A DNA stretch of 51,854 bases, from the NCBI GenBank assembly GCA_016214845.1, contig JACRMS010000022.1, positions 1 to 51,854 on the forward strand. The letters are read 5' to 3'. The stretch is from Nitrospirota bacterium (lineage in GTDB: Bacteria > Nitrospirota > Thermodesulfovibrionia > UBA6902). The position numbers and the translations under genes were made by a program. Numbering within the stretch: position 1 is the first letter of the stretch; every line of letters starts with the position of its first letter. The notes beneath the pieces were generated by a model that ran no database searches, was not told where the DNA came from, and saw only the letters and a program-made list of their open reading frames with translations. Positions 8,526 through 17,200 of this stretch are shown one piece after another.

Positions 8526-8603
8526 GTCATTCCCGCGAAGGCGGGAATCCAGAGAATGAATAAGCAGGATTAACGAGAGATGCCGAAACAAGTTCGGCAT
8601 GAC
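8526..8603. repeat. REP-like double palindrome inside the rnf operon
   Basis: Two hairpins in a row: TTCCCGC/GCGGGAA and TGCCGAA/TTCGGCA, flanked by GTCAT and ATGAC. The same two-part layout is at 46015-46094. It sits between rnfC and rnfD. Confidence 0.75.
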
Positions 8604-8621
8604 ACAAAGAGGAAAATAGAA

Positions 8622-9638
8622 ATGGCAACTGATGTAAAGTCACATCCATTAGTAGTTTCAGTAAGCCCGCATGTTAGGGACGAGGAATCCATTGCAAAGA
8701 TCATGTGGACGGTCAACTTCGCGCTACTTCCCGCTTTCATTATGTCTGTATATTATTTCGGCCCAAGGGCAGTCTATGTTACCGGCCTCTGCATTTTGAC
8801 CGCGGTCTTATCAGAGCACCTTTTCCAGAAGGGCCTGAACAGGAAAATTACCTCAACCGATGGAAGCGCGTTTTTAACAGGACTTCTGCTTGGAATGAAC
8901 CTTCCGCCAAGTGTGCCGTTTTATATTCCAATTGTAGGATCTTTAGTAGCGGTTGTTATCACAAAGATGCTATTCGGCGGACTTGGATACAATATCTTTA
9001 ATCCTGCGCTTGTCGGCAGGGCGTTCTTATTAATAAGCTGGCCGAAACTGATGACGATATGGTCAACGCCTACCGCGCAGTTTCTGGCAATGGATGCCAA
9101 AACAACGGCAACCCCTCTCGGCATTTTAAAAGAAGAAGGCGCGGTCAAGCTCATGGAAGTCTTCGGAGACAAGATGAGCCTCTACTCACACCTGCTTCTG
9201 GGAAACAGGGCCGGTTCTATCGGTGAAACTTCCGCAATAGCACTGCTTATCGGCGCGGCCATCCTCATTTATAAAAAATATATCACGTGGCATATCCCCT
9301 TTTCATTTCTTGGAACAGTCGCGGTAGCAGCTTGGATATTCGGCGGCAAGGGCGGACTTTTTACAGGCGATCCGGTCATACATCTTTTAAGCGGCGGTCT
9401 TATGCTTGGCGCGTTTTTTATGGCAACGGATTATGTCACTTGTCCCACAATTAAAAAAGGTCAGATAATCTTCGGCATCGGCTGCGGCGCGATCACAATG
9501 CTTATAAGATTGAAGGGCGGTTTCCCTGAAGGCGTCATGTTCGCGATACTTTTAATGAACTGTTTTGCGCCGCTTATTGACAGAGGTGTAGCGCCAAAAA
9601 TGTTCGGCGCTGTAAAGAAGAAGGAAGAGAAAAAATGA
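8622..9638 (+). CDS. rnfD: Rnf complex subunit RnfD
   Basis: An integral membrane subunit of Rnf carrying a covalently bound flavin. The ATG at 8622 is chosen over 8580 because it follows a GAGGAAAA ribosome site and gives the normal start; the earlier ATG lies in the REP palindrome. The 338 residues contain many membrane segments, SPHVRDEESI near the start, GGLGYNIFNPALVGRAFLL, the flavin-attachment region KTTATPLG, and DYVTCPTIKKGQIIFGIGCG. It overlaps rnfG by 4 bases (ATGA). Confidence 0.93.
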   Translation: MATDVKSHPLVVSVSPHVRDEESIAKIMWTVNFALLPAFIMSVYYFGPRAVYVTGLCILTAVLSEHLFQKGLNRKITSTDGSAFLTGLLLGMNLPPSVPFYIPIVGSLVAVVITKMLFGGLGYNIFNPALVGRAFLLISWPKLMTIWSTPTAQFLAMDAKTTATPLGILKEEGAVKLMEVFGDKMSLYSHLLLGNRAGSIGETSAIALLIGAAILIYKKYITWHIPFSFLGTVAVAAWIFGGKGGLFTGDPVIHLLSGGLMLGAFFMATDYVTCPTIKKGQIIFGIGCGAITMLIRLKGGFPEGVMFAILLMNCFAPLIDRGVAPKMFGAVKKKEEKK

Positions 9639-10249
9639 CACAAAAAGAGATTGTAAAAATAGCGATCAACCTTGTTGTTATATATGTTATTGGCGGGCTG
9701 ATCCTTGCCTTTGTGTATGCCAAGGCGTCCCCGATCATGTTCATAAAGGCGAAGGAAGAAAAGGAAGCGGCGCTCAAGACAATGATGCCGGATGCGGACA
9801 AGATAGAAGAGATAGGCAAGTGGTCGCCGCACGGCAAGCATGCCGGATATTATACTGCCAGGAAAGGCAATGAAGATCTCGGCTATATCATTGAATGTTT
9901 CGGGAAGGGTTATTCAAGTTACATAAATGTGCTTGTTTCGGTTGACAAGGACCTTACAGTTAAGAAGATAAATATCCTGCATCACGCTGAAACCCCCGGA
10001 TTGGGAGACGAGATCGAAAAGGATTACTTCCTCAGCAGGTTTGAAGGCAAGACAATTGATACACTTGTCGTAGTAAAAGGAGATGCGGGGGATAAAGTCG
10101 AGGCGATCACCGGCGCCACGATATCAAGCCGTGCGGTAACGGAAGACGGCGTTCGAAACGGCGTCAAAATGCTGAAGGAAAAACTTTCAGGCGGCGGAGA
10201 AGAAAAGAAGGAAGAACAGGGAAAGGAGCATGAACATGGCTCACACTAA
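9635..10249 (+). CDS. rnfG: Rnf complex subunit RnfG
   Basis: The 204-residue FMN-binding subunit with one N-terminal membrane segment (residues 8-28) and a periplasmic flavoprotein domain. The motif AITGATISSRAV near residue 165 contains the Thr that carries the covalent FMN in this family. HHAETPGLGDEI is also typical. The C-terminus is an unusual charged tail rich in Glu, Lys and His. It overlaps rnfD by 4 bases and rnfE by about 14. Confidence 0.93.
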   Translation: MTQKEIVKIAINLVVIYVIGGLILAFVYAKASPIMFIKAKEEKEAALKTMMPDADKIEEIGKWSPHGKHAGYYTARKGNEDLGYIIECFGKGYSSYINVLVSVDKDLTVKKINILHHAETPGLGDEIEKDYFLSRFEGKTIDTLVVVKGDAGDKVEAITGATISSRAVTEDGVRNGVKMLKEKLSGGGEEKKEEQGKEHEHGSH

Positions 10250-10886
10250 TAAAAGCAACTGGGAATTAATAAAGAACGGGATGTTCAGCGAGAACACAAT
10301 CTTCAGGATGGCCATCAGCCTGTGTCCTTCAATCGCGGTCACCAATAGTTTGAAGAACGGTTTTTTTATGGGCGCGGCGGTCATTGTTGTCCAGACAATG
10401 GTCAATTTTACAGTGTCATTAATAAGAAATTTCATTAACCCCAAGATCCGTATACCGATATTCATGATGGTCATTGCGGGGTATGTAAGTCTCATAGACA
10501 TGTCAATGGCGGCATTCGCGCGCCCGGTTTACAAGCAGATAGGCCTTTATATACAGCTCATCGTTGCGTTTGCGTCGATCTTTGCAAGGGCCGAGGTCTT
10601 TGCGGTAAAGAACAAAATAATTCCGTCGGTAGCCGACGGCCTCGGCATGGGCATAGGTTTCTTTCTTGCGATGATAGTGATCAGCTTTTTCAGGGAGCTT
10701 CTCGGCAAAGGCGCTTTATGGGGCTTCCCGATTGTAAACGGCAATCCCCTTCTCATAATGGTGCTGCCCGCAGGCGGGTTTTTTGCGGTCGGCCTTTTGA
10801 TGGGGTTTTTCAACTGGGTCGATATAAAATTAGCTGAACGCAAAGCGGCAGCGGCGGAGACGGCTGCTGCTCCGGAGATTGGTTAA
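10236..10886 (+). CDS. rnfE: Rnf complex subunit RnfE
   Basis: A membrane subunit of the Rnf core, paired with RnfA. The product of about 216 residues has around six membrane segments and the blocks LCPSIAVTNSLKNGFFMG, FARAEVFA and ISFFRELLGKG. Two ATGs are possible; the one at 10236 is preferred because AGGAG at 10224-10228 is 7 bases before it, against 1 base for the ATG at 10230. The tail is Ala-rich. Confidence 0.92.
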   Translation: MAHTNKSNWELIKNGMFSENTIFRMAISLCPSIAVTNSLKNGFFMGAAVIVVQTMVNFTVSLIRNFINPKIRIPIFMMVIAGYVSLIDMSMAAFARPVYKQIGLYIQLIVAFASIFARAEVFAVKNKIIPSVADGLGMGIGFFLAMIVISFFRELLGKGALWGFPIVNGNPLLIMVLPAGGFFAVGLLMGFFNWVDIKLAERKAAAAETAAAPEIG

Positions 10887-10896
10887 GAATAAATGA

Positions 10897-10987
10897 TGAA
10901 AAGATTTTCCACAGATTACACAGATGCCGCAGATTATGAAAAAAACAAGAAAATAATCTGTTTAATCTGCGAAATCTGCGGATTAAA
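10897..10987. repeat. AATCTGTG/CACAGATT palindromic repeat between rnfE and rnfA
   Basis: The left arm TCCACAGATTACACAGATG and the right arm AATCTGTTTAATCTGCG face each other around an A-rich centre. It belongs to the same family as the palindromes at 25364-25522 and 26173-26253. Confidence 0.7.
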
Positions 10988-11002
10988 AAAATTGGGGGAG
11001 AG

Positions 11003-11590
11003 ATGGACTTTGGAAAACTTTTTCAGCTTGTAGTAGCCGCGTCATTGATCAACAACTTCGTCTTTACGAGATTCCTGGGGTTGTGTATCTTCTTCGGCGT
11101 TTCAAAAAAGATGGAGACCGCCGTTGGGATGAGCGTAACATTTACCGCGGTCATGGTCATAAGCTCCGCGCTGAGCTGGGTGGTTTTTAAATACCTGATG
11201 GTGCCGCTGGATATCACGTTCCTGAAGATAATTGTTTTCATCGGGATTATCGCTGCATTCGTGCAGTCCGCCGATACTATTATGAAGAAGGTCAGTCCCG
11301 CGCTCTATTACAAACTCGGCATCTACCTCGCGCTGATCACCACGAACTGCATAATCCTTGCAGTGCCACTGATAAATTCAGGCGAGGGATACAGCTTCCT
11401 TGAGAGCATGGCATTCGGCGTAGGTTCGGGATTAGGCTTTGCCCTTGCGCTTGTGATAATGGCGAGCATCCGCGAGAAGCTGGAGCTTGCAGACATACCG
11501 GCGCCTTTCAGGGGACTGCCGATATCGTTCATAGTCGCCGGGCTGATCGCCCTGGCATTTACGGGGTTCTCAGGATTGATAACGCTGTAA
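11003..11590 (+). CDS. rnfA: Rnf complex subunit RnfA
   Basis: A 195-residue membrane protein of the Rnf core, of the usual length. Six membrane segments are predicted by eye. Recognised blocks are LINNFVFTRFLGLCIFFG, TTNCIILAVPL, MAFGVGSGLGFALAL and the final PFRGLPISFIVAGLIALAFTGFSG. A strong GGGGGAG ribosome site precedes the ATG. RnfA and RnfE sit in opposite orientations in the membrane and share an Fe-S site in known complexes. Confidence 0.95.
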   Translation: MDFGKLFQLVVAASLINNFVFTRFLGLCIFFGVSKKMETAVGMSVTFTAVMVISSALSWVVFKYLMVPLDITFLKIIVFIGIIAAFVQSADTIMKKVSPALYYKLGIYLALITTNCIILAVPLINSGEGYSFLESMAFGVGSGLGFALALVIMASIREKLELADIPAPFRGLPISFIVAGLIALAFTGFSGLITL

Positions 11591-11629
11591 GAAGCGCAAA
11601 AGAGCAGAAGTGCAATAGTACAGAAGTGG
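11591..11629 (+). repeat. short GCGCAAAAGAGCAGAAG word repeat
   Basis: The words GCGCAAAAGAGCAGAAGTGC and AATAGTACAGAAGTG lie directly after the rnfA stop codon. They are variants of the repeat at 8482-8515. Confidence 0.55.
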
Positions 11630-11704
11630 TTGTTTGAAAATTACTGAGATGAAATTGTTATAATTAGGTTGTAACCATTCTAAGATTTTTTATGAGGACA
11701 CGAT

Positions 11705-12895
11705 ATGTTTAAAATTTCCAGAAAAATAAAAACTGCAATATTTACTTCCGCACTTTTGCTCTTAAGCGCGTCTGCGCTCTACGCCGGAGTCGGCGGCGGT
11801 GTTGATGCGCGTGAGTCGGTAAACCTTGCCGAGGTCCTAAAATTCACAGCGATATTCCTTGCCGGGATCAGCGCCATATTCGGCGTGGGACTTGCCTTTG
11901 CCGCCAAGAAGTTCGCTGTCCAGGAAGACCCCCGCATTGACCAGGTATCGGAAGTGCTTGCGCATGCCCATTGCGGCGCGTGCGGTTTCGCGGGCTGCAG
12001 GCAGTATGCCGAGGCAGTGGTCCTGAAGCCTGAGGTCGCACCGAATCTCTGTACGCCCGGCGGTAAGGCTTCCGCTGAAGCCGTTGCTAAAATTACAGGA
12101 AAGGTAATGACCCAGCTTGAGCCCAAGATCGCGCGTGTATTCTGCCAGGGAGGGTGCTCCAAGTCAGTGCGCAGGTTTAAATATGAAGGCGTTGCTGATT
12201 GCAGGGCCGCGATACTTGCAAGCGGCGGTGACAAATCATGTATCTACGGATGCCTTGGCTATGGGACCTGTTCAAGGGCCTGTCCTTTTGGCGCTATTAC
12301 AATGAGTGATGACAACCTGCCTGTAATAAATCCGGCGAAATGCACGGCCTGCGGAAAATGCGCTCAGGCATGTCCGGTAAAGGTCATCGAGATACTGCCG
12401 ATGGCAAAGGAAGTCCTTGTGCGCTGTCATTCAAAGGACAAGGGCCCTGCCACTAAGAAGAACTGCCAGGTTGGCTGTATTGCCTGCGGAATCTGTGTAA
12501 AGGTTTGTCCTTATAACGCCCCGTCAGTGACGAACAACCTCTCAAAGATTGATCTTGACAAATGCAAAGTCTGCGGTCTCTGTGTTTCAAAATGTCCGAC
12601 TAACGCAATTATGGACTACATACCCAAGAGGCCGAAGGCATTCATTACAGAAAAATGCATCGGCTGTCATATGTGCGCAAAGGTATGCCCTGTGAATGCC
12701 CCCTCAGGCGAGATGAAGAAACGGCATGTCATCGCCCAGGACAAGTGCATCGGCTGCGGCATCTGCACATCCAAGTGTCCGGTTGTCGCAATCAACGGCA
12801 CATTCAATTACGCCGGGATACTGCAGGCCTTTGAGGCCAAAAAAGCAGCGAGGGAAAGGGCAAAGGCGGAACAGCAGCCAACCGTAAGCGCTTAA
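11705..12895 (+). CDS. rnfB: Rnf complex subunit RnfB, multi-ferredoxin form
   Basis: The ferredoxin-side subunit of Rnf. The 396 residues start with a signal-like segment and a membrane segment (about 42-66), then the HCGACGFAGC four-Cys domain, and then six further Cys clusters: CIYGCLGYGTCSRACP, CTACGKCAQACP, CIACGICVKVCP, CKVCGLCVSKCP, CIGCHMCAKVCP and CIGCGICTSKCP. That suggests about seven 4Fe-4S clusters, more than the three of E. coli RsxB and closer to the extended RnfB of acetogens. It ends the operon and is followed by a terminator. Confidence 0.93.
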   Translation: MFKISRKIKTAIFTSALLLLSASALYAGVGGGVDARESVNLAEVLKFTAIFLAGISAIFGVGLAFAAKKFAVQEDPRIDQVSEVLAHAHCGACGFAGCRQYAEAVVLKPEVAPNLCTPGGKASAEAVAKITGKVMTQLEPKIARVFCQGGCSKSVRRFKYEGVADCRAAILASGGDKSCIYGCLGYGTCSRACPFGAITMSDDNLPVINPAKCTACGKCAQACPVKVIEILPMAKEVLVRCHSKDKGPATKKNCQVGCIACGICVKVCPYNAPSVTNNLSKIDLDKCKVCGLCVSKCPTNAIMDYIPKRPKAFITEKCIGCHMCAKVCPVNAPSGEMKKRHVIAQDKCIGCGICTSKCPVVAINGTFNYAGILQAFEAKKAARERAKAEQQPTVSA

Positions 12896-12948
12896 AATTA
12901 TAATGTCATGCTGGACCCTGCGCTAAAATTGATTCAGCGTCTATAAAT

Positions 12949-12984
12949 CCAAAAGAGGCGGGGTATTCAGCCTGGCCTCTTTTG
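12949..12984 (+). terminator. terminator of the rnf operon
   Basis: The arms CAAAAGAGGC and GCCTCTTTTG enclose a short loop and are followed by a T-containing tail. The A-run on the left and T-run on the right could work in both directions. Confidence 0.6.
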
Positions 12985-13083
12985 CTTTCAAGTCCTATCT
13001 TCAGTTGTGATCCTGACGATTGTATTTTTTGAAACTGCCTGTATAATAAAATATGTCGCAAAATTGAAGTGGAGGTGATTTCT

Positions 13084-13590
13084 ATGATCAAGAGAACAAT
13101 AAAACTTATGTTTGCCTCGTTGCTGTTCATGTTTTTATGTCTCATTCACCCTTTAAGTGCTGACGCGGAAGTAAACGTTAACATAAATATCGGGCCGCCG
13201 CCGGTCTTTGAGATCCCGGCGCCGCCTGAAGTTCTTGTGATACCCGGAACATATGCCTATTTTGTCCCTGATATTGACGTGGATATCATCTTTTATCACG
13301 GTTACTGGTACCGCCCGCACAGGGACCACTGGTACAGGGCCAGCAGCTATAACGGACCCTGGGGATATATCGTCCGTGAAAGAGTGCCGGTTGTCATTTT
13401 GAATCTGCCCCCGGATTACCGGCATATACCGCCCCGGCACTCCCGCATTCCTTACGGACACCTCAAAGAGAACTGGAGAGGCTGGGAGAAGGAAAAGCAC
13501 TGGGATGATGAACACCGGCATCGAGATAATGACGACGATCATGAAGGAAGGGGAAAAGGGAAAGGGAAAGAAAAGCACCACCACGATTAA
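13084..13590 (+). CDS. exported His-rich protein of unknown function
   Basis: The start at 13084 is set by GGAGGTGA 5 bases upstream. The 168 residues have a signal peptide (about 1-26, ending SADA), a Pro-rich strand-like region (VNVNINIGPPP), a Tyr/Trp-rich block (YHGYWYRPHRDHWYRA, then YNGPWGYI) and, from about residue 120, a highly charged tail of His, Asp, Lys and Gly. Related exported proteins with YHGYWYRP blocks are common in environmental Gram-negatives but have no assigned function. The tail could bind metal; this is inference. A strong terminator follows. Confidence 0.7.
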   Translation: MIKRTIKLMFASLLFMFLCLIHPLSADAEVNVNINIGPPPVFEIPAPPEVLVIPGTYAYFVPDIDVDIIFYHGYWYRPHRDHWYRASSYNGPWGYIVRERVPVVILNLPPDYRHIPPRHSRIPYGHLKENWRGWEKEKHWDDEHRHRDNDDDHEGRGKGKGKEKHHHD

Positions 13591-13618
13591 CGATGGCATC
13601 TTACATCGTTTTAAAAAA

Positions 13619-13652
13619 AGCAGGTCAGGTATTTTGCCTGACCTGTTTTTTT
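13619..13652 (+). terminator. intrinsic terminator
   Basis: A hairpin with arms CAGGTCAGG and CCTGACCTG around TATTTTG, followed by seven T residues. It is a textbook rho-independent terminator for the His-rich protein gene. Confidence 0.9.
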
Positions 13653-13684
13653 AGAAAGTGACGACATGGTACAATAGTAACTGC

Positions 13685-14215
13685 ATGTCAAAGAAAATTG
13701 TCCGGCAGAAATATTTTGTATCAAAAGAGCTCCGTATTTCCATCGCACTTATTATCCTATGGTCGCTGCTTGTGGCCGTTTTCTTCACATATTTCGCAAA
13801 AGAACTCAGCGAAAAAATAGGCCACGGCATCTTACTGTTCGCCATTGTAATGATCGGGTATGTCGCGATAGTGGTTGTGCTGACCCTGCTTTTTTCTCAT
13901 CGCCTGATTGGACCTTTTCAAAGATTGAAAACAGAGATAAGGCTTATCGTGGCCGGTGAATACCGGAGGAGGCTGGGGGTTCGGAATAATGACGACCTGT
14001 ACATAAGATCGTTTATCGAGGAAGTCAACAAGATACTCGATGAGCTTGAAAAGGCGCAGGGCTACAAAGAGGATGTTGTGAGGCACGTTGATTCCGAATT
14101 GCTGAAACTGATCTCCCTTATTGAAGAGGGGGAAACATCAAAGGAAAAGCTCAGAGACACGGTTTTGTCCCTTCATAAAAAGCTCAGGCCCGCCGGACCG
14201 GGACCTATGGGATAG
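13685..14215 (+). CDS. small HAMP-domain membrane protein
   Basis: The ATG at 13685 gives 176 residues; a GTG at 13658 in the same frame would run through a possible -10 box (TACAAT, 13670-13675) and is less likely. Two membrane segments (about residues 19-41 and 50-72) are followed by a HAMP-like linker (SHRLIGPFQRLKTEIRLIVA, then DLYIRSFIEEVNKILDELE) and a charged helical tail. There is no kinase, receptor or cyclase output domain. It lies 30 bases upstream of the hybrid kinase gene on the same strand and may act with it. Confidence 0.65.
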   Translation: MSKKIVRQKYFVSKELRISIALIILWSLLVAVFFTYFAKELSEKIGHGILLFAIVMIGYVAIVVVLTLLFSHRLIGPFQRLKTEIRLIVAGEYRRRLGVRNNDDLYIRSFIEEVNKILDELEKAQGYKEDVVRHVDSELLKLISLIEEGETSKEKLRDTVLSLHKKLRPAGPGPMG

Positions 14216-14245
14216 TCGGCATCTCTGTTATAATCAGTAAATATA

Positions 14246-17200
14246 ATGGGTAAAGAAAAGACAAGTAGAATCATACCGGTACTGTTGCTCAGCGCGGCAG
14301 GTTTTGCCGGCAACTGGTTCAACCTTCCATTATTTTTCAATCTCGATTTCGTGTTCGGTTCCATCTTCGTGATGATTGCAGTGGGCCTGTACGGAACACT
14401 GCCCGGTATTCTTACGGCAGCCGTTGCCGCAAGCTGCACATACTTCCTGTGGAACAATCCCTGGTCCATAATCATCTTCACTTGTGAAGCATTGTTTGTC
14501 GGATATACCCTCGAACACAAATCGAAAAACATGGTATTGCTCGACACCTTCTTCTGGCTTTTGATCGGGATGCCGATGGGCTGGGTATTTTTCAGCAGCA
14601 TAATGGGAGTTACTCACCAGGGCGCTTTGCTGTTAATGTTAAAGCAGGCGATTAACGGGATATTCAACACCCTGCTTGCGACCTTTTTGCTTGCTTTCAT
14701 TAATTACTATAAATTCAGGGGGAAGCCAAACCATACCCCAACCATATCTTTCCGTCATGCCATAGGGAACATATTAACCGCGGCGATACTTTTCCCGGCC
14801 CTGTTTTTTATGATCTCCAATATAAGGGACGAAATGGACCATCAAGAGAGTCAGATGAAGAGGAGGGTGCTGAATGTTTCAAATGCGTCCCGTGAGATGC
14901 TGAAAAACTGGCTGGATGAACACCGGGAGGTCCTTCAGGTGGTGTCCTATTTTGAAAAAGAACCGGACGTGACCTCACAGGAAAAGATACAGAACGATAT
15001 TGAATTCATAAGAAAGACAACAACAGATTTCCTTCATGTCGGGGTACTGAACAGCAGGGGAGTCGCTGTCGCACGTTCACCGAGAACAGACGGCAAAGGC
15101 AAATCCGGCATCGGGACGGATTTTTCCGAAACGCAGGCGTATAAGGAATTGAGACGCACGCTTCAGCCTGTTGTTTCAGACGTAACCATAGGACGCAACC
15201 ATTCAACACCGTATATCTTCATGGCGGTCCCGACGATTGATTCCGGTGAATTAAAAGGGGCCTGCGTCGGAGACCTTGACCTTGCTGAGTTCACAGTAAA
15301 ATTAAAGAGTATCATTCGCCAGCGGCCTGTTGAGATCACCGTATTTGACAGTAAGAAAAACATTATAGTCAGCACCGGCGGCGAGTGGAAAATTATGGAC
15401 ACTTTCCAGCGTCCGGGAAACGCCGAGATCAGGACCTTTGATAACGGCATATACCAGTGGGTGCCTAAGCCGGAACAAAATGTCAGCACGCTGACGCGCT
15501 GGGGAAAGGCGCTCTTTGCAAAGGAAACGACGCCCGGTGATAAAGCGCCATGGACCATCGTTGTTGAGGTCCCCATGTCTCCTTACATTGGAAAGGTGCA
15601 AACTACAGCGATTAACAACCTCACTGCCATGATGTTCCTCGTGCTGATGGCGGTTTTCTTCTCTCATTATTTAAGCAGGGGGCTGGTTGCCTCTTTAGGA
15701 AGACTTCAGAATATCACAAGCGACATCCCGGTGAAATTAACCCGGCAGGACAACATAATGTGGCCGGAAAGCTCTATCACCGAAATATCCGGCCTGATAA
15801 ATAATTTTAAACTGACAACGGAAGTGCTCAGGCAGAATTTTTCAGAGTTGAGGACAATCAATGAAACTCTTGAGCAGCGTGTACAAGAGCGGACAGGAGA
15901 GCTCTCCAGAGAAATAGCGGAGCGCAAGCAGGCCGGAAATGAGCTGGTCAAAAGCGAAGCGAGACTGAAGGAGGCCCAAAAGATTGCGCATATCGGCAAC
16001 TGGGAGTGGGACATTATCAATAATGCCCTTTGGTGGTCGGATGAGGCCTTTCGCATTTTCAATCTCCTGCCGGGTCAGGAAATTTCTGTTGAAATCTTCA
16101 GTAATAAGCTTTTCCATGAAGACAGAAAACGAGTGCTTGAGAGCATAAACAACGCTGTTTCTAAAGGGGCTCCCCTGCAGCTTGATTACCGGATAGAGAT
16201 GCCGGCTGGTGAACCCCGGTACATTCATGAAGAATCAAGAACGATCTGCGATGAACACAACAGGGCTGTCAGAAGAGTTGGAACTGTTCAGGACGTTACA
16301 GACCTCAAAATAGTGGAGGATGCGCTGAGGGAGAGCGAGGAGCGTTACCGCCTGCTGGTAGATAATATCCCGCTCGGCATCACGTTGGTAGATTCGGACT
16401 ACAGGGTCATCATGGCAAACCCCCTGTATGAAAAATGGTTTCGCAAGGCCCGCTCTGAATTCGAGGGAAAGCACTGTCATAAGGAATTTGAAAAACGGGA
16501 CCTTCCCTGCCCCCATTGCCCGGGCACGGTTTCCATGGCTACAGGAAAACCCGCGGAGGCGTATACCGAGGGGGTCCGCGATGACGGCAGCAGGTTCTCA
16601 GTGCATATCCGGACTGCTCCGTTTTTTGGCGCCGATGCGGTCCCAAAAGGCTTTATTGAGGTAGTGGAGGACATCACAGGACTTAAACATGCTGAGGAAG
16701 AGCAGAGGAGACTGGAAGAACAGCTTCGCCACTCGCAGAAGATGGAGGCGGTCGGCCTGCTTGCGGGCGGAGTTGCGCACGACTTCAATAATATCCTTAC
16801 GGCAATAATCGGTTACGCCCACGTAACCATGATCAAGATGACAGATGGCGATCCCTTAAAAAATAATATAGAGCTTATACTCCAATCTTCGCAAAGGGCG
16901 GCGAGCCTGATACAAAGCCTTCTTGCATTCAGCAGGAAGCAGATAATAAATCCCGGTCCTGCTGACCTGAATGAAATTGTGGGCCACCTGGACAAGCTCC
17001 TCAGGCGTGTGATCGGTGAAGACATAGAATTAAAAACAGCGCTGCACAGGACGCCCCTGACAATAATGGCCGACAGGGGACAGATAGAGCAGGTTGTAAT
17101 GAACCTCGCCACCAACGCAAGGGATGCGATGCCGGCAGGAGGTTCGCTCACAATTAAAACTGAAGCAGTCCAATTAGATGAGAAGTTTATAAGGGAATAT

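Noticed and set aside
9461-9841. 126-codon minus-strand ORF over rnfD/rnfG
   Set aside because: It is a shadow of two well-supported rnf genes on the other strand.
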